From the NCBI GenBank assembly GCA_946555345.1, contig CAMNSS010000012.1, positions 45,372 through 109,371 on the forward strand: DNA of 64,000 nucleotides, in the 5' to 3' direction. The notes beneath the pieces are model-generated. The model was not told where the DNA came from. It saw only the letters and a program-made list of their open reading frames with translations, and made no database searches. This DNA comes from an uncultured Eubacterium sp. Its GTDB lineage: Bacteria > Bacillota > Clostridia > Peptostreptococcales > Anaerovoracaceae. Below are positions 33,978-42,177 of this stretch, one piece after another. Position 1 is the first letter of the stretch, and every line of letters begins with the position of its first letter. A program made the translations under genes and the position numbers.

Positions 33978-35372
33978 TTATTTTATGATATCCCTATCGT
34001 ATTCCATCCCGCATTCTGCGGACGATTCTACAAAGTATTTTAAAAGCATTCTGTCTATATCTTTCGTCATCAGCTTGGACTTGATTTCGTTAGTCATCTC
34101 GATCGCTTTATCAGAGCTTCTTTTCGATGCCTCCGCCGAAAAGGCCCTGAGTTTTTCAACATCCCCATCGTATGTCTTTTCAACGTGTTCAGCCTGCTGG
34201 ATAAACTCATCTTCCATCTTGGAAAACTCCGCCTTTACCTTCGGCGCAAATTTGTCGTAATTTAATGAAATATACCGCTCCAGCTCAATGAACTGCCACC
34301 ACTGGTCTTCCTGCCGGTACAGGGATTCTGCGTGCTGTAAATCGTCAGGAATAAAATCGATATTATAGTACGGCCTGAAAATCGAACAGCATGGAGGCGC
34401 CATGCTTCCCCAATACGTGAATTGCAGTTCCCTTGGAACATCCTTCCTGATGATCGTCACCGTGCTCGCCGCAGATGCACAGCCATAACCAACACCGCCC
34501 GGATGGCTGCAAATCGTGCAGATCTTATTCGCCGCTTTGCTGTAAATTGAGTTCAGCTCGGGAACGCCCTCGTAATGATCCCGCAGGACGCCCATCGCAT
34601 ATTTGGCGTCGATTTTATCGCCTGAAGCCACTTTTTCAGAAAGCAAACGTCCCAGCCTCGAATACCTTACGAAACCTTCCGATTCATCGTACATCAATTC
34701 GTCTACGGTCCAGGCCTTCGCCGGATTGAAAGCAACCTCGGAATGCCACCAGCCCTTTTCACAGGCCTCCTCGATCGTCCCGCCGGCGATCAGGTCGTAA
34801 TCCTCCTGGATTGAATAACAGTTAGCAAGATAACCATACCGGTCGACCTTCTTCGCTACCCATTTTCTCTGGTGCGACTCGAACATATAAGACTCATGCG
34901 GATCAGATATGATAAAATTGCTGTTGAACGGCGCAATCCTGTGTCCCGGCGCCCCGCCCGTGCCAATGGTGGAAAGCAGTCCGTCGATGACCTCGATTGC
35001 CTCTTTGGCAGTCTGCGCCCTTTCCAGCGCCAGCCTGAGAAGATCCATGCCGATCAGCCCCCATCTTCTCTCAGGGATCTCGCGCCCGGAGACCTGCTCG
35101 TTTCCGATCATCAATCCAAATTCATTGATCCCATGCTCAAAGCCCCAGAAAAAATGCGGTTTTGAACCGATGCAGGCATAAGTGTGCTTCACCTGCGGAA
35201 TTTTGATAAACGAACATTCGGTAAAAGAGCCTTCCGGATGATCCTTCGCAGGATAATAGATCAGCGGCTGCGCTTCGTTAAACGGCCTGTCGCTGTTCTT
35301 CGCATAAATGATATCGCCTGATTTCGTTTCCGATCCCATCACGACAAAAGACGAACATGATCTTGCTGCCAT
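33978..35372 (-). CDS. C69-family N-terminal nucleophile hydrolase (dipeptidase/secernin-like)
   Basis: A 464-residue member of the C69 group of Ntn hydrolases, cysteine amidohydrolases including dipeptidase DA and secernins. It begins MAARSCSSFVVMG, with Cys6 as candidate nucleophile after short propeptide removal, then DIIYAKNSDRPFNEAQP, which carries the conserved KNSDR. The GINEFGLMIGNE and LLRLALERAQTAKEAIEVI segments are also typical. No signal peptide is seen, so it should act on an imported amide. First gene of the operon, it follows GAGGAGG and a near-consensus promoter with an embedded palindrome. The substrate is unknown; with glycerate kinase downstream, an N-acyl compound releasing glycerate or an amino acid is possible. 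Confidence 0.88.
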   Translation of the reverse strand: MAARSCSSFVVMGSETKSGDIIYAKNSDRPFNEAQPLIYYPAKDHPEGSFTECSFIKIPQVKHTYACIGSKPHFFWGFEHGINEFGLMIGNEQVSGREIPERRWGLIGMDLLRLALERAQTAKEAIEVIDGLLSTIGTGGAPGHRIAPFNSNFIISDPHESYMFESHQRKWVAKKVDRYGYLANCYSIQEDYDLIAGGTIEEACEKGWWHSEVAFNPAKAWTVDELMYDESEGFVRYSRLGRLLSEKVASGDKIDAKYAMGVLRDHYEGVPELNSIYSKAANKICTICSHPGGVGYGCASAASTVTIIRKDVPRELQFTYWGSMAPPCCSIFRPYYNIDFIPDDLQHAESLYRQEDQWWQFIELERYISLNYDKFAPKVKAEFSKMEDEFIQQAEHVEKTYDGDVEKLRAFSAEASKRSSDKAIEMTNEIKSKLMTKDIDRMLLKYFVESSAECGMEYDRDIIK

Positions 35373-35477
35373 AACTTATTCCCTCCTCAAAATATATTCC
35401 GTTACGCATTTTATTTCTTTATTACCTATAAATATACACCAGTATTTTTGAAAAGTATATGTTTTTAAAACCAATAA

Positions 35478-35506
35478 ATTATAGTATACTATGGTATGTA
35501 TAACAA
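35478..35506 (-). promoter_or_regulatory. Promoter of the C69/symporter/glycerate kinase operon with embedded palindrome
   Basis: On the minus strand TTGTTA (complement of 35501-35506), 17 bases and a perfect TATAAT (complement of 35478-35483) drive the operon. The 12-base perfect palindrome ATAGTATACTAT (35481-35492) overlaps the -10 and spacer. It also covers TATACT, a possible -10 for the divergent cdaR-like gene. It is a plausible operator for that regulator. Confidence 0.75.
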
Positions 35507-35526
35507 TTATATTGAGGAGGTTTACC

Positions 35527-36669
35527 ATGTTAGTCGATAGGGAAATGGCCGTCAGCATCATCGAGGAGCTTCGGCCGATCATCAATTTTGACATCAATTT
35601 TATCGGCAACGATGGCGTGATCATCGCCAGCACTGACAGCAACAGGGAAGGGCATCTGCATGCCGGAGCCATCAAGCTCGCTTCCAACAATCTGGATCAG
35701 CTCATCATTTACAAAGATCATGATTACGAAGGCTGCAAAAAAGGCATAAACCTTCCGCTCACCATAGACAACAGGCGGATTGCCATTATTGGAATAACAG
35801 GCGACCCGAAAGATGCGATCAAATACGGCAACATCGTTAAGAAAATGACTGAACTTCTGATCCAGTCCCATATCAAGCATATCCAGAACGCTACAAAGAA
35901 CAACTCCAATATGCTCCTCGTAAACGACTTGATCTATGGAAATTTCAACATATATACGGACGATATCGAAACATACATCATTCAAAGCAGGCTTCGTCCC
36001 GAAGGACCTTTTTCTGTCGCCATATTCAGCCTTGCATACGAACCGGCCGCTTTCCCCGACACTAGCGGCATCATCTTTAAAAACAACGTAAACGATTTTC
36101 TTTTAAAATATTTCGATTTGCGCCATATATTATACACAGAACAGAACAATTCCTATGTTGCCATTTCCAACCTGACGTGCAATAAGTTCTCCAAAGTCAT
36201 GTTTGAACTCAAAAACAATCTGGAACGGAGCTACGATGTTTCCATCATATGCCATATTGGAAGCGAGAGAAACGACTACCGGGAAATCAGCAAATCGTAC
36301 AATGAAGCGTTGATCCTGAGCAGCCATACGCCTTTCGATACGCCCGGGATATACCAATTCAATATGGCGAACCTGGATATCGTCATCGACCAAATCCCGG
36401 CTTCCACCAAGGAACTCATCGGAAGCAGCATATTCAAAAACTGCACGGAAAGCGAAACGGATGATTTTTGCAGCTTTATCATCTGTTATTTTGAATTTAA
36501 CGGTTCCCTCACGAAGATTGCCGACCATAATTATCAGCATAAAAATACCATTCAGTATAAAATCAGCAAGCTAAAGAAAAAAACGGCTCTCGACATCCGC
36601 GTTTTCCGCGATATGTTCGTCCTGTATATCGCCGCCATCTACCATTTTTCCAAAAAAAGCGGGCTGTAG
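35527..36669 (+). CDS. CdaR-type transcriptional regulator (sugar diacid/glycerate regulator family)
   Basis: A 380-residue regulator with the CdaR layout. The N-terminal diacid-recognition domain starts MLVDREMAVSIIEELRPIIN and includes IASTDSNREGHLHAGAIKL and RIAIIGITGDPKDAIKYGNIVKKMTELLI. A GGDEF-like middle region follows, then a C-terminal PucR-type helix-turn-helix (SLTKIADHNYQHKNTIQYKISKLKK, about 340-365). Such proteins sense glycerate, galactarate or related acids and activate transport and kinase genes. It lies divergent to the C69/symporter/glycerate kinase operon, sharing a 154-base control region with a palindrome. The start follows GAGGAGG; an earlier start twelve codons upstream is less likely. 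The inducer here is unknown. Confidence 0.9.
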   Translation: MLVDREMAVSIIEELRPIINFDINFIGNDGVIIASTDSNREGHLHAGAIKLASNNLDQLIIYKDHDYEGCKKGINLPLTIDNRRIAIIGITGDPKDAIKYGNIVKKMTELLIQSHIKHIQNATKNNSNMLLVNDLIYGNFNIYTDDIETYIIQSRLRPEGPFSVAIFSLAYEPAAFPDTSGIIFKNNVNDFLLKYFDLRHILYTEQNNSYVAISNLTCNKFSKVMFELKNNLERSYDVSIICHIGSERNDYREISKSYNEALILSSHTPFDTPGIYQFNMANLDIVIDQIPASTKELIGSSIFKNCTESETDDFCSFIICYFEFNGSLTKIADHNYQHKNTIQYKISKLKKKTALDIRVFRDMFVLYIAAIYHFSKKSGL

Positions 36670-36735
36670 GCTTCCTGCGGCAAAGATGCACATCGCAAAA
36701 AATCGTAAAAATAGAATCACATCCACTATCAAAAA

Positions 36736-36766
36736 ATCCGCTTCCCCTATAAAAAAGGAAGCGGAT
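36736..36766 (-). terminator. Terminator of the hemerythrin-fusion gene
   Basis: ATCCGCTTCC pairs with GGAAGCGGAT over an 11-base A-rich loop. On the minus strand six Ts follow, so it fits the minus-strand gene ending at 36889. It may also slow plus-strand transcription from the cdaR-like gene. Confidence 0.8.
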
Positions 36767-36888
36767 CGGTTTCTTTATCCTGTATCCAGGGCAGCAAAGG
36801 CATCTTTTCCGAACCAAAGCCGTCAAAAGGCGCATGATCAAACTGCATACGCAAAAACCAGTGATGCAGGCCATGCATCTTTCAAAAC

Positions 36889-38259
36889 TCAGGCATTTTT
36901 TCTTTCAAAGAAAGCATCGATTTCTTTTTTAATTTCCATCGGTTTTAAGCTTTTTAGGAGATACCCTTCCGGCTTTAACGGCATGACCTCTATCATGCTC
37001 TGCGTCTCCCTTTTTCCGGTTAGGAAAATAACGGGAGTGTCTGCAAACGCTTCATCTGACCGAAGCATTTCCAGCGTCTGCTTTCCATCGCAAACCGGCA
37101 TTTCATAATCCAATAAAACCAAATCCGGCTCATCCAAGGTAATCGTCCGAATTGCAGCAACCCCGGATTCAGCCAGCGCAACATCATAATCCTCGCTTAA
37201 AAGCTGTTTCATGCTCTCCCGGATCGTCGCCGAATCATCCACGATAAGCACTTTCGGTTTATGCTCCCCAGCGTCCTGCGCATCGCGCTCCATCAAATAC
37301 TTTTCAACTTCCGCCATAGCGTTTTCCACGCCGATCGCAGGCGCAATATCATCCTGCGCCACCTGCGGCGCAACGACACAATAGGAGAAGTATCCTGCGC
37401 CTGTGTCGAACAAGAGGCTGATCTGCAAGTCGTCCTTTTCAAATGCTTCCTGGAACTGGTCATACGAAAGAATATTTTCTTCTGTCAATTCATATGGTTC
37501 CAGCTCGGGAAACTGTTTCATAATCCGCCCGACAAACTGGCGTGCCGTGAATCTGGCGGCATGGGTTAGCATCGTGTCCAGCTTATTCGATTGAAGTCCC
37601 ATAATTCTTCCAACCGTATTGATTAACAGCTTTTCTTCAAAGATCAGGAAAATTTCCTGTCTTTTTTCCTCTTGCGGTATTTCATAAACCAAGCGGTAAT
37701 AAAATCCATGTCCGAATTTTTCCCCGCCATAAACATCGCTGATCAGATGGGATTCCAGATGGAACATATCGAACACAAGCTGGATAATCACCTTCTTCGT
37801 CGCCGTAAGCTCGTCGCCGGCCAGCAGCTTTTCCCGCTTTCCCGAATTCTTCCCCGTAATCGAAAGATCCTCCGTCAGCGTGTGCCCGATCAGCCATCCG
37901 GCACACACACCGAGGAAATGATTTACGGCATCCGGCGCATAATCCGTCTCATTCAATTCCCGTTCCAGCGCCGGAAGCGTATTTTCCCGGAAACTCTTAT
38001 GAATCTGCCTGTGTTTTTCCAATCCATCATAATCAATCGACGCCATATAAGCTTCTTCATCTTCAAAATGCCGCACGGCATGTGCCTTAAAAAATTTAAC
38101 GCCCTCTTGGCATGCCCATTGGCTGTTCTTGTCTTCTTCCTTAAATGCAAAGAGCTTATTGATAATCTGGAACAAACGTTTATGCTCCTTATCAATCGTC
38201 TCTACCCCAATCTCAAAATCCTCTTGCCATACAAATTTTGCGTCCGTTTGCGTTCCCAT
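36889..38259 (-). CDS. Bacteriohemerythrin fused to a CheX-like domain and a response-regulator receiver domain
   Basis: A 456-residue cytosolic fusion. Residues 8-135 are a hemerythrin domain with all di-iron ligands apparent: H26, H64, E68, H83, H87, H126 and D131. It should bind O2 or sense oxygen and redox state. Residues about 150-325 form an alpha/beta domain that I tentatively relate to the CheX/CheC phosphatase group, by layout rather than motif. Residues about 337-456 are a receiver domain (VLIVDDSATIRESM, phosphoacceptor in LVLLDYEMP, then the conserved Thr and Lys in VIFLTGKRE and YLLKSL). There is no DNA-binding output. It may adjust chemotaxis or another phosphorelay according to oxygen. 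It has its own promoter and terminator. Confidence 0.88.
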   Translation of the reverse strand: MGTQTDAKFVWQEDFEIGVETIDKEHKRLFQIINKLFAFKEEDKNSQWACQEGVKFFKAHAVRHFEDEEAYMASIDYDGLEKHRQIHKSFRENTLPALERELNETDYAPDAVNHFLGVCAGWLIGHTLTEDLSITGKNSGKREKLLAGDELTATKKVIIQLVFDMFHLESHLISDVYGGEKFGHGFYYRLVYEIPQEEKRQEIFLIFEEKLLINTVGRIMGLQSNKLDTMLTHAARFTARQFVGRIMKQFPELEPYELTEENILSYDQFQEAFEKDDLQISLLFDTGAGYFSYCVVAPQVAQDDIAPAIGVENAMAEVEKYLMERDAQDAGEHKPKVLIVDDSATIRESMKQLLSEDYDVALAESGVAAIRTITLDEPDLVLLDYEMPVCDGKQTLEMLRSDEAFADTPVIFLTGKRETQSMIEVMPLKPEGYLLKSLKPMEIKKEIDAFFERKNA

Positions 38260-38427
38260 ATAAAACCCTCCTCCATTTCAAGTCAAACGCATGCTCTCCG
38301 CCGCTCTTTTGATGAATGCTTTATCTTTAAAAGTTATTGGGCATCACCCGCCAGATAATAAAAGGAAACCATAAAACAATGAAATCCCATGTTCCAGCGG
38401 TTTGATCCAACTGATATCACAAAATTT

Positions 38428-38457
38428 ATTATACAATACAGTATACTGGTAATACAA
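38428..38457 (-). promoter_or_regulatory. Promoter of the hemerythrin-fusion gene with palindrome CAGTATACTG
   Basis: On the minus strand TTGTAT (complement of 38452-38457), 18 bases and a perfect TATAAT (complement of 38428-38433). The spacer contains the palindrome CAGTATACTG (38439-38448). Its 8-base core AGTATACT is shared with the operator-like palindrome at 35481-35492. The untranslated leader would be about 160 bases. Confidence 0.65.
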
Positions 38458-38484
38458 TCGCAAAGTGCCTGTTTTGTACCTGAA

Positions 38485-38514
38485 AACCCCGCACCATTTG
38501 ATGATGCGAGGTTT
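38485..38514 (-). terminator. Terminator of the NuoE/NuoF/fusion operon
   Basis: A 13-base stem with two mismatches (AACCCCGCACCAT against ATGATGCGAGGTT) is followed on the minus strand by TTTTC. It lies 114 bases beyond the stop of the large redox subunit. Confidence 0.7.
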
Positions 38515-38627
38515 CTTCCTTTTATAAAATTTCACTCGCCGCAGGCAAATCCACTGCGCCGCAAATAACGTGCTGCGCTATGCAAAATCATTGTCCTGCA
38601 GCGAAAGCTCCTGTGCTTTCAATAGCG

Positions 38628-41600
38628 TTATGCCGTCGGGTTCGCCGCTTTCGGAAGCCTTTCTGCAATCACGTTCATCAAGCTGTCGGTACACTTGACC
38701 GGATCGGCGAACACGCCTTCTCCTGCGGCCACAAGCTTCGCATCCGCTGTCGGCGCCAGCACGCCGCCAAGAACCTCGCCGACCTCCGCATATTTATAAC
38801 GCGGCACGGTATCATCCATTTCATCGGAAATGTCTTCCGTGTCTTCCCACTCGTGATCCACTTCAAATATATGTGCGATTTCCGCCGCAACCTCCCAGTT
38901 GGAAAGTTCCACATCCTCATCGATTGCAGCCTGCACGAGCTGGAGCCTTCGCTCCGTGTTGGTATACGTGCCATCGACAGACGCAAACCCAGTTCCCGGA
39001 ATCACCACGTCCGCTTTGGCGGCCAATGCCGTCATATGCGTATCGCAAACCGCCAGGAATTCAAGCGTTTCCGTATCAATATCAGCTTCCTCACCGAATA
39101 CGAGCAGGGCTTTCACGCCTTCGAGCGCCTCTGCGCCATCCTTGATCCCCAGATCCACAAGGCCTTGGGAATTGTTCTTCGGCTTCACCTGGAGGATTCC
39201 ATCGCGCGGACTGCCGATATGCCCGGAAAGCAGCGCCATATCCGCCAAAAGCCTTGCCGCTTCCACGGAAATCAAATTCTGGTTGAATACGATCATCGCT
39301 TTCTTCGCATTCAGGTACATCCCCGCAATTTCCTTGGCGGCGGCGTTCGCCATATCGCAGATCGCAAACTCCTGCAAATCAGCCATAAGTTCATCATATC
39401 CGGCAAGCTCCTTGCCCTTGCCGCTCTCTGCGACCGCTTTGGTCATCGCCTTGAGGAAGCCCAGATGGTTCTGCCCTGCCGGAACATAAACCTCTTTCGT
39501 AAGGTAATTCATCCGCTGTTCATACCCTTCCGGATTCACGAGAACCACCTTTGCGCCCGCTTCCGCAGCCTGTTTCATCTTGAGCTGGATCACCGGGTTA
39601 TCCGTAGCATTGAAGCCGACAGCCAGGATCAGATCCGTGGAGAGCAGTTCGTCGATGGTATTCGGGGAAGCATCGCATCCGATTACTTCCGCCATGCCGC
39701 TCTTTCTCGCATTCATGCAGAAAATCTTTGCGCCCATCGCTTCCGCCATCTTCTGGATCGCATACGCTTCTTCATTCGTATAGCGGTCGGACACGGCAAC
39801 GCCGATCGCATCCTTTCCGTATTTTGCACCCACGGACTGGCACTTCTTCGCAATCAGGACCAGCGCTTCATGGTAATCCGCTTCCCTGAATCCGCCAGCA
39901 TCCTTAACCAGCGGTTCGTCCAGCTTATCCTCCAGCATGGAGCAGTCAAATCCCCATTTTCCTTTCCCGCAAGCAAGACCGGCATTGACAACGCCCTCCT
40001 TGTCAGGATTTGCCTTGATCAGCATATCGCCGCACGATTCCAGCTTCAAACTGCATCCCACGGAGCAATACGAACACGTGGTATCCGTCTCAACCGTCGC
40101 AACAGGCGTTTCCTTCGTCATCGTCGTCCGTTCCTGCAAAGCGCCCGTCGGGCATACGTTCACGCACTGACCGCAGGAAATGCATCCCGATTCTGCCAGC
40201 GGCTTTTCGAGGTTCGGCTTCACGACCGTATCAAATCCCCTATGTACAAGACCGAGCGCGCCTACGCCCATGACCTCGTCGCATACCCGCACGCAAAGAC
40301 CGCAGAGGATGCACTTGTTCGGGTCCCTGACGATAAATGGATGCTCATCGTCGTATTCAATCCGGTTAACGTCGCCCGCCAGCCGTTCCGGATGGACGTC
40401 GTACTGGTTCGCTAAATCGATCAGCTTGCATTCAAAATAATCATGGCAGCCGCATTCCAGGCATCTGCTCGCCTCCGCTTCCGCTTCTTCTGCGGTATAC
40501 CCGTCAGGAATGACCTCGCTGAAATTATCCTTTCGCTCTTCGGCGGAAAGCTGCGGCATCTTCGGCCTGCACATCCTTTCCCTGTCCTCGAAGGTCTTTT
40601 CCGTAATATCGTCTCGTTCCACAAAGTAAGGCTTTTCATATTTGATCGTTTCACCATCCAGATATGCGTCGATGATTTCCGAAACTTTCTTCGCATCGGC
40701 AATCGCTTCTACTGCGATTGAGATCTTATCGTTTCCGCAGTCCCCGCCTGCAAATACGCCAGGAATGCTCGTCATGAAGGTATCCTTGTCGTAAGCGATG
40801 GCGTTCTTTCTCGTCTTATCGCAGTCGAAAAGCTGTGCGTCCACCGCTTGCCCGATGGCGAGGATCATGGTATCGATGGCGATGGTCTCCGTCTTTCCCT
40901 CCACTGGGACCGGCCTTCTCCTGCCCGACTCATCCGGCTCGCCAAGCTCCATAACCTGCAAGATGACTTCCTTCACATGGCCGGCTTCATCCTTGACGAC
41001 CTCCAGCGGATTGGTCAAGTTCTTGAAGATTACGCCTTCTTCCTCGGCTTCTTCGATTTCCACCATGTCGGCAGGCATCTCATCCTTGGTTCTCCTGTAA
41101 ATATTGTAAACTTCCTTTGCGCCCAGACGTACCGCCGTCCTGCAAGCATCCATCGCAGTATTTCCACCGCCTACGATAGCGACCTTTTCCCCGAGCTGGA
41201 TGTCCTCGTTTCGCACGACCTTGCGCAAAAAGTCGATTCCGCCGATTACGCCTTCCGCATCCTCTCCCTTGCAGCCGACGCCTGTGGAAATCCATGCGCC
41301 GATGCCGAGGAGAACCGCATCAAAATCATCCCGGATCGTCTCAAACGGGATATCAGCGCCAACCTTCGTATCAGTGATGATCTCAACACCCATTTTCTGA
41401 ATCGTGAGGATTTCATCATCTAAAACCTCTTTTGGCAGCCTGTATTCAGGAATGCCGTAACGCAGCATCCCGCCTGCCTTCGGCATCGCTTCAAAGATCG
41501 TCACTTCATGGCCCTTCTGCCTAAGGAAATACGCAGCGGATAACCCCATCGGACCGCCGCCGATGATAGCGACGCGCTTGCCCGTATCAGGTCCGCACTC

Positions 41601-42158
41601 CGGAAGAAATGCTTCTTCTTCCATCAGATCCTGGTCGGCGGCAAACCGCTTCAACCACTGGATGGAAACCGGTTCGTCGATCAGTCCCCTCCTGCACTCT
41701 TCTTCACAAGGATGCGGGCATACCCTGCCCAGGGAAGCCGGAAGCGGCAGCTTATCTTTAATCAGCTCGATCGCCGCCTCGTACTCGCCGTTTGCGATCA
41801 GCCCTACATACCCTTGGCAATCCGTCTGTGCAGGACATGCCAGCACGCACGGCGGCCTGCAGTCGCCCACGTGGTTTGATAGCAGCAACTCTAAGTTGGT
41901 CTTTCTCGATTCAATGACCCGTTCGGTATCGGTCCTGATCACCATGCCCGGTGCGATTTCCGTCGCACAGGATTTGCAAAGCTTCGGGTTTCCTTCCACC
42001 TCGCACATGCAAATTCCGCAAGAACCGTAGATTCTGGTTCGTTCGTCGTAACAGAGAGTTGGAATGAAAATATCATTCTCCCTGGCGACCTCCAGAATCG
42101 TCTGGCCGGGAAGCCCTGTGACTTCTTTGCCATTGATGTTTAATCTGAATTTATTCAT
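38628..42158 (-). CDS. Fusion of [2Fe-2S] ferredoxin, GltD/NfnB-like flavoprotein, ferredoxin and NuoG/FdhA-like module
   Basis: A 1176-residue iron-sulfur flavoprotein. In order: a NuoG-type [2Fe-2S] domain (C36, C47, C50, C64); a GltD-type Cys-rich region (100-165, C100 to C155); a two-dinucleotide oxidoreductase (FAD site AIIGGGPMGLSAAY at 197-210, NAD(P) site AIVGGGNTAMDA at 327-338); two [4Fe-4S] sites (C616, C619, C622, C626 and C659, C662, C665, C669); and a molybdopterin-oxidoreductase-like module (C695, C698, C702, C730). Where formate dehydrogenases have Sec or Cys, this protein reads ARKSGMA with Ser820, and there is no internal TGA, so formate activity is unlikely. With NuoF- and NuoE-like partners it should move electrons between NAD(H), NADP(H) and ferredoxin, perhaps by flavin-based bifurcation; this is inference. 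Confidence 0.88.
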   Translation of the reverse strand: MNKFRLNINGKEVTGLPGQTILEVARENDIFIPTLCYDERTRIYGSCGICMCEVEGNPKLCKSCATEIAPGMVIRTDTERVIESRKTNLELLLSNHVGDCRPPCVLACPAQTDCQGYVGLIANGEYEAAIELIKDKLPLPASLGRVCPHPCEEECRRGLIDEPVSIQWLKRFAADQDLMEEEAFLPECGPDTGKRVAIIGGGPMGLSAAYFLRQKGHEVTIFEAMPKAGGMLRYGIPEYRLPKEVLDDEILTIQKMGVEIITDTKVGADIPFETIRDDFDAVLLGIGAWISTGVGCKGEDAEGVIGGIDFLRKVVRNEDIQLGEKVAIVGGGNTAMDACRTAVRLGAKEVYNIYRRTKDEMPADMVEIEEAEEEGVIFKNLTNPLEVVKDEAGHVKEVILQVMELGEPDESGRRRPVPVEGKTETIAIDTMILAIGQAVDAQLFDCDKTRKNAIAYDKDTFMTSIPGVFAGGDCGNDKISIAVEAIADAKKVSEIIDAYLDGETIKYEKPYFVERDDITEKTFEDRERMCRPKMPQLSAEERKDNFSEVIPDGYTAEEAEAEASRCLECGCHDYFECKLIDLANQYDVHPERLAGDVNRIEYDDEHPFIVRDPNKCILCGLCVRVCDEVMGVGALGLVHRGFDTVVKPNLEKPLAESGCISCGQCVNVCPTGALQERTTMTKETPVATVETDTTCSYCSVGCSLKLESCGDMLIKANPDKEGVVNAGLACGKGKWGFDCSMLEDKLDEPLVKDAGGFREADYHEALVLIAKKCQSVGAKYGKDAIGVAVSDRYTNEEAYAIQKMAEAMGAKIFCMNARKSGMAEVIGCDASPNTIDELLSTDLILAVGFNATDNPVIQLKMKQAAEAGAKVVLVNPEGYEQRMNYLTKEVYVPAGQNHLGFLKAMTKAVAESGKGKELAGYDELMADLQEFAICDMANAAAKEIAGMYLNAKKAMIVFNQNLISVEAARLLADMALLSGHIGSPRDGILQVKPKNNSQGLVDLGIKDGAEALEGVKALLVFGEEADIDTETLEFLAVCDTHMTALAAKADVVIPGTGFASVDGTYTNTERRLQLVQAAIDEDVELSNWEVAAEIAHIFEVDHEWEDTEDISDEMDDTVPRYKYAEVGEVLGGVLAPTADAKLVAAGEGVFADPVKCTDSLMNVIAERLPKAANPTA

Positions 42159-42177
42159 ATCGTTTCCGCCTCTCCTT

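Noticed and set aside
36670..36735. Small gene after the CdaR-like regulator
   Set aside because: No start with a ribosome binding site and no length to support one.
38628..42158. Formate dehydrogenase annotation for the large redox subunit
   Set aside because: The catalytic Sec/Cys position is Ser in ARKSGMA and no in-frame TGA exists, so the molybdopterin-like module is unlikely to be catalytic.
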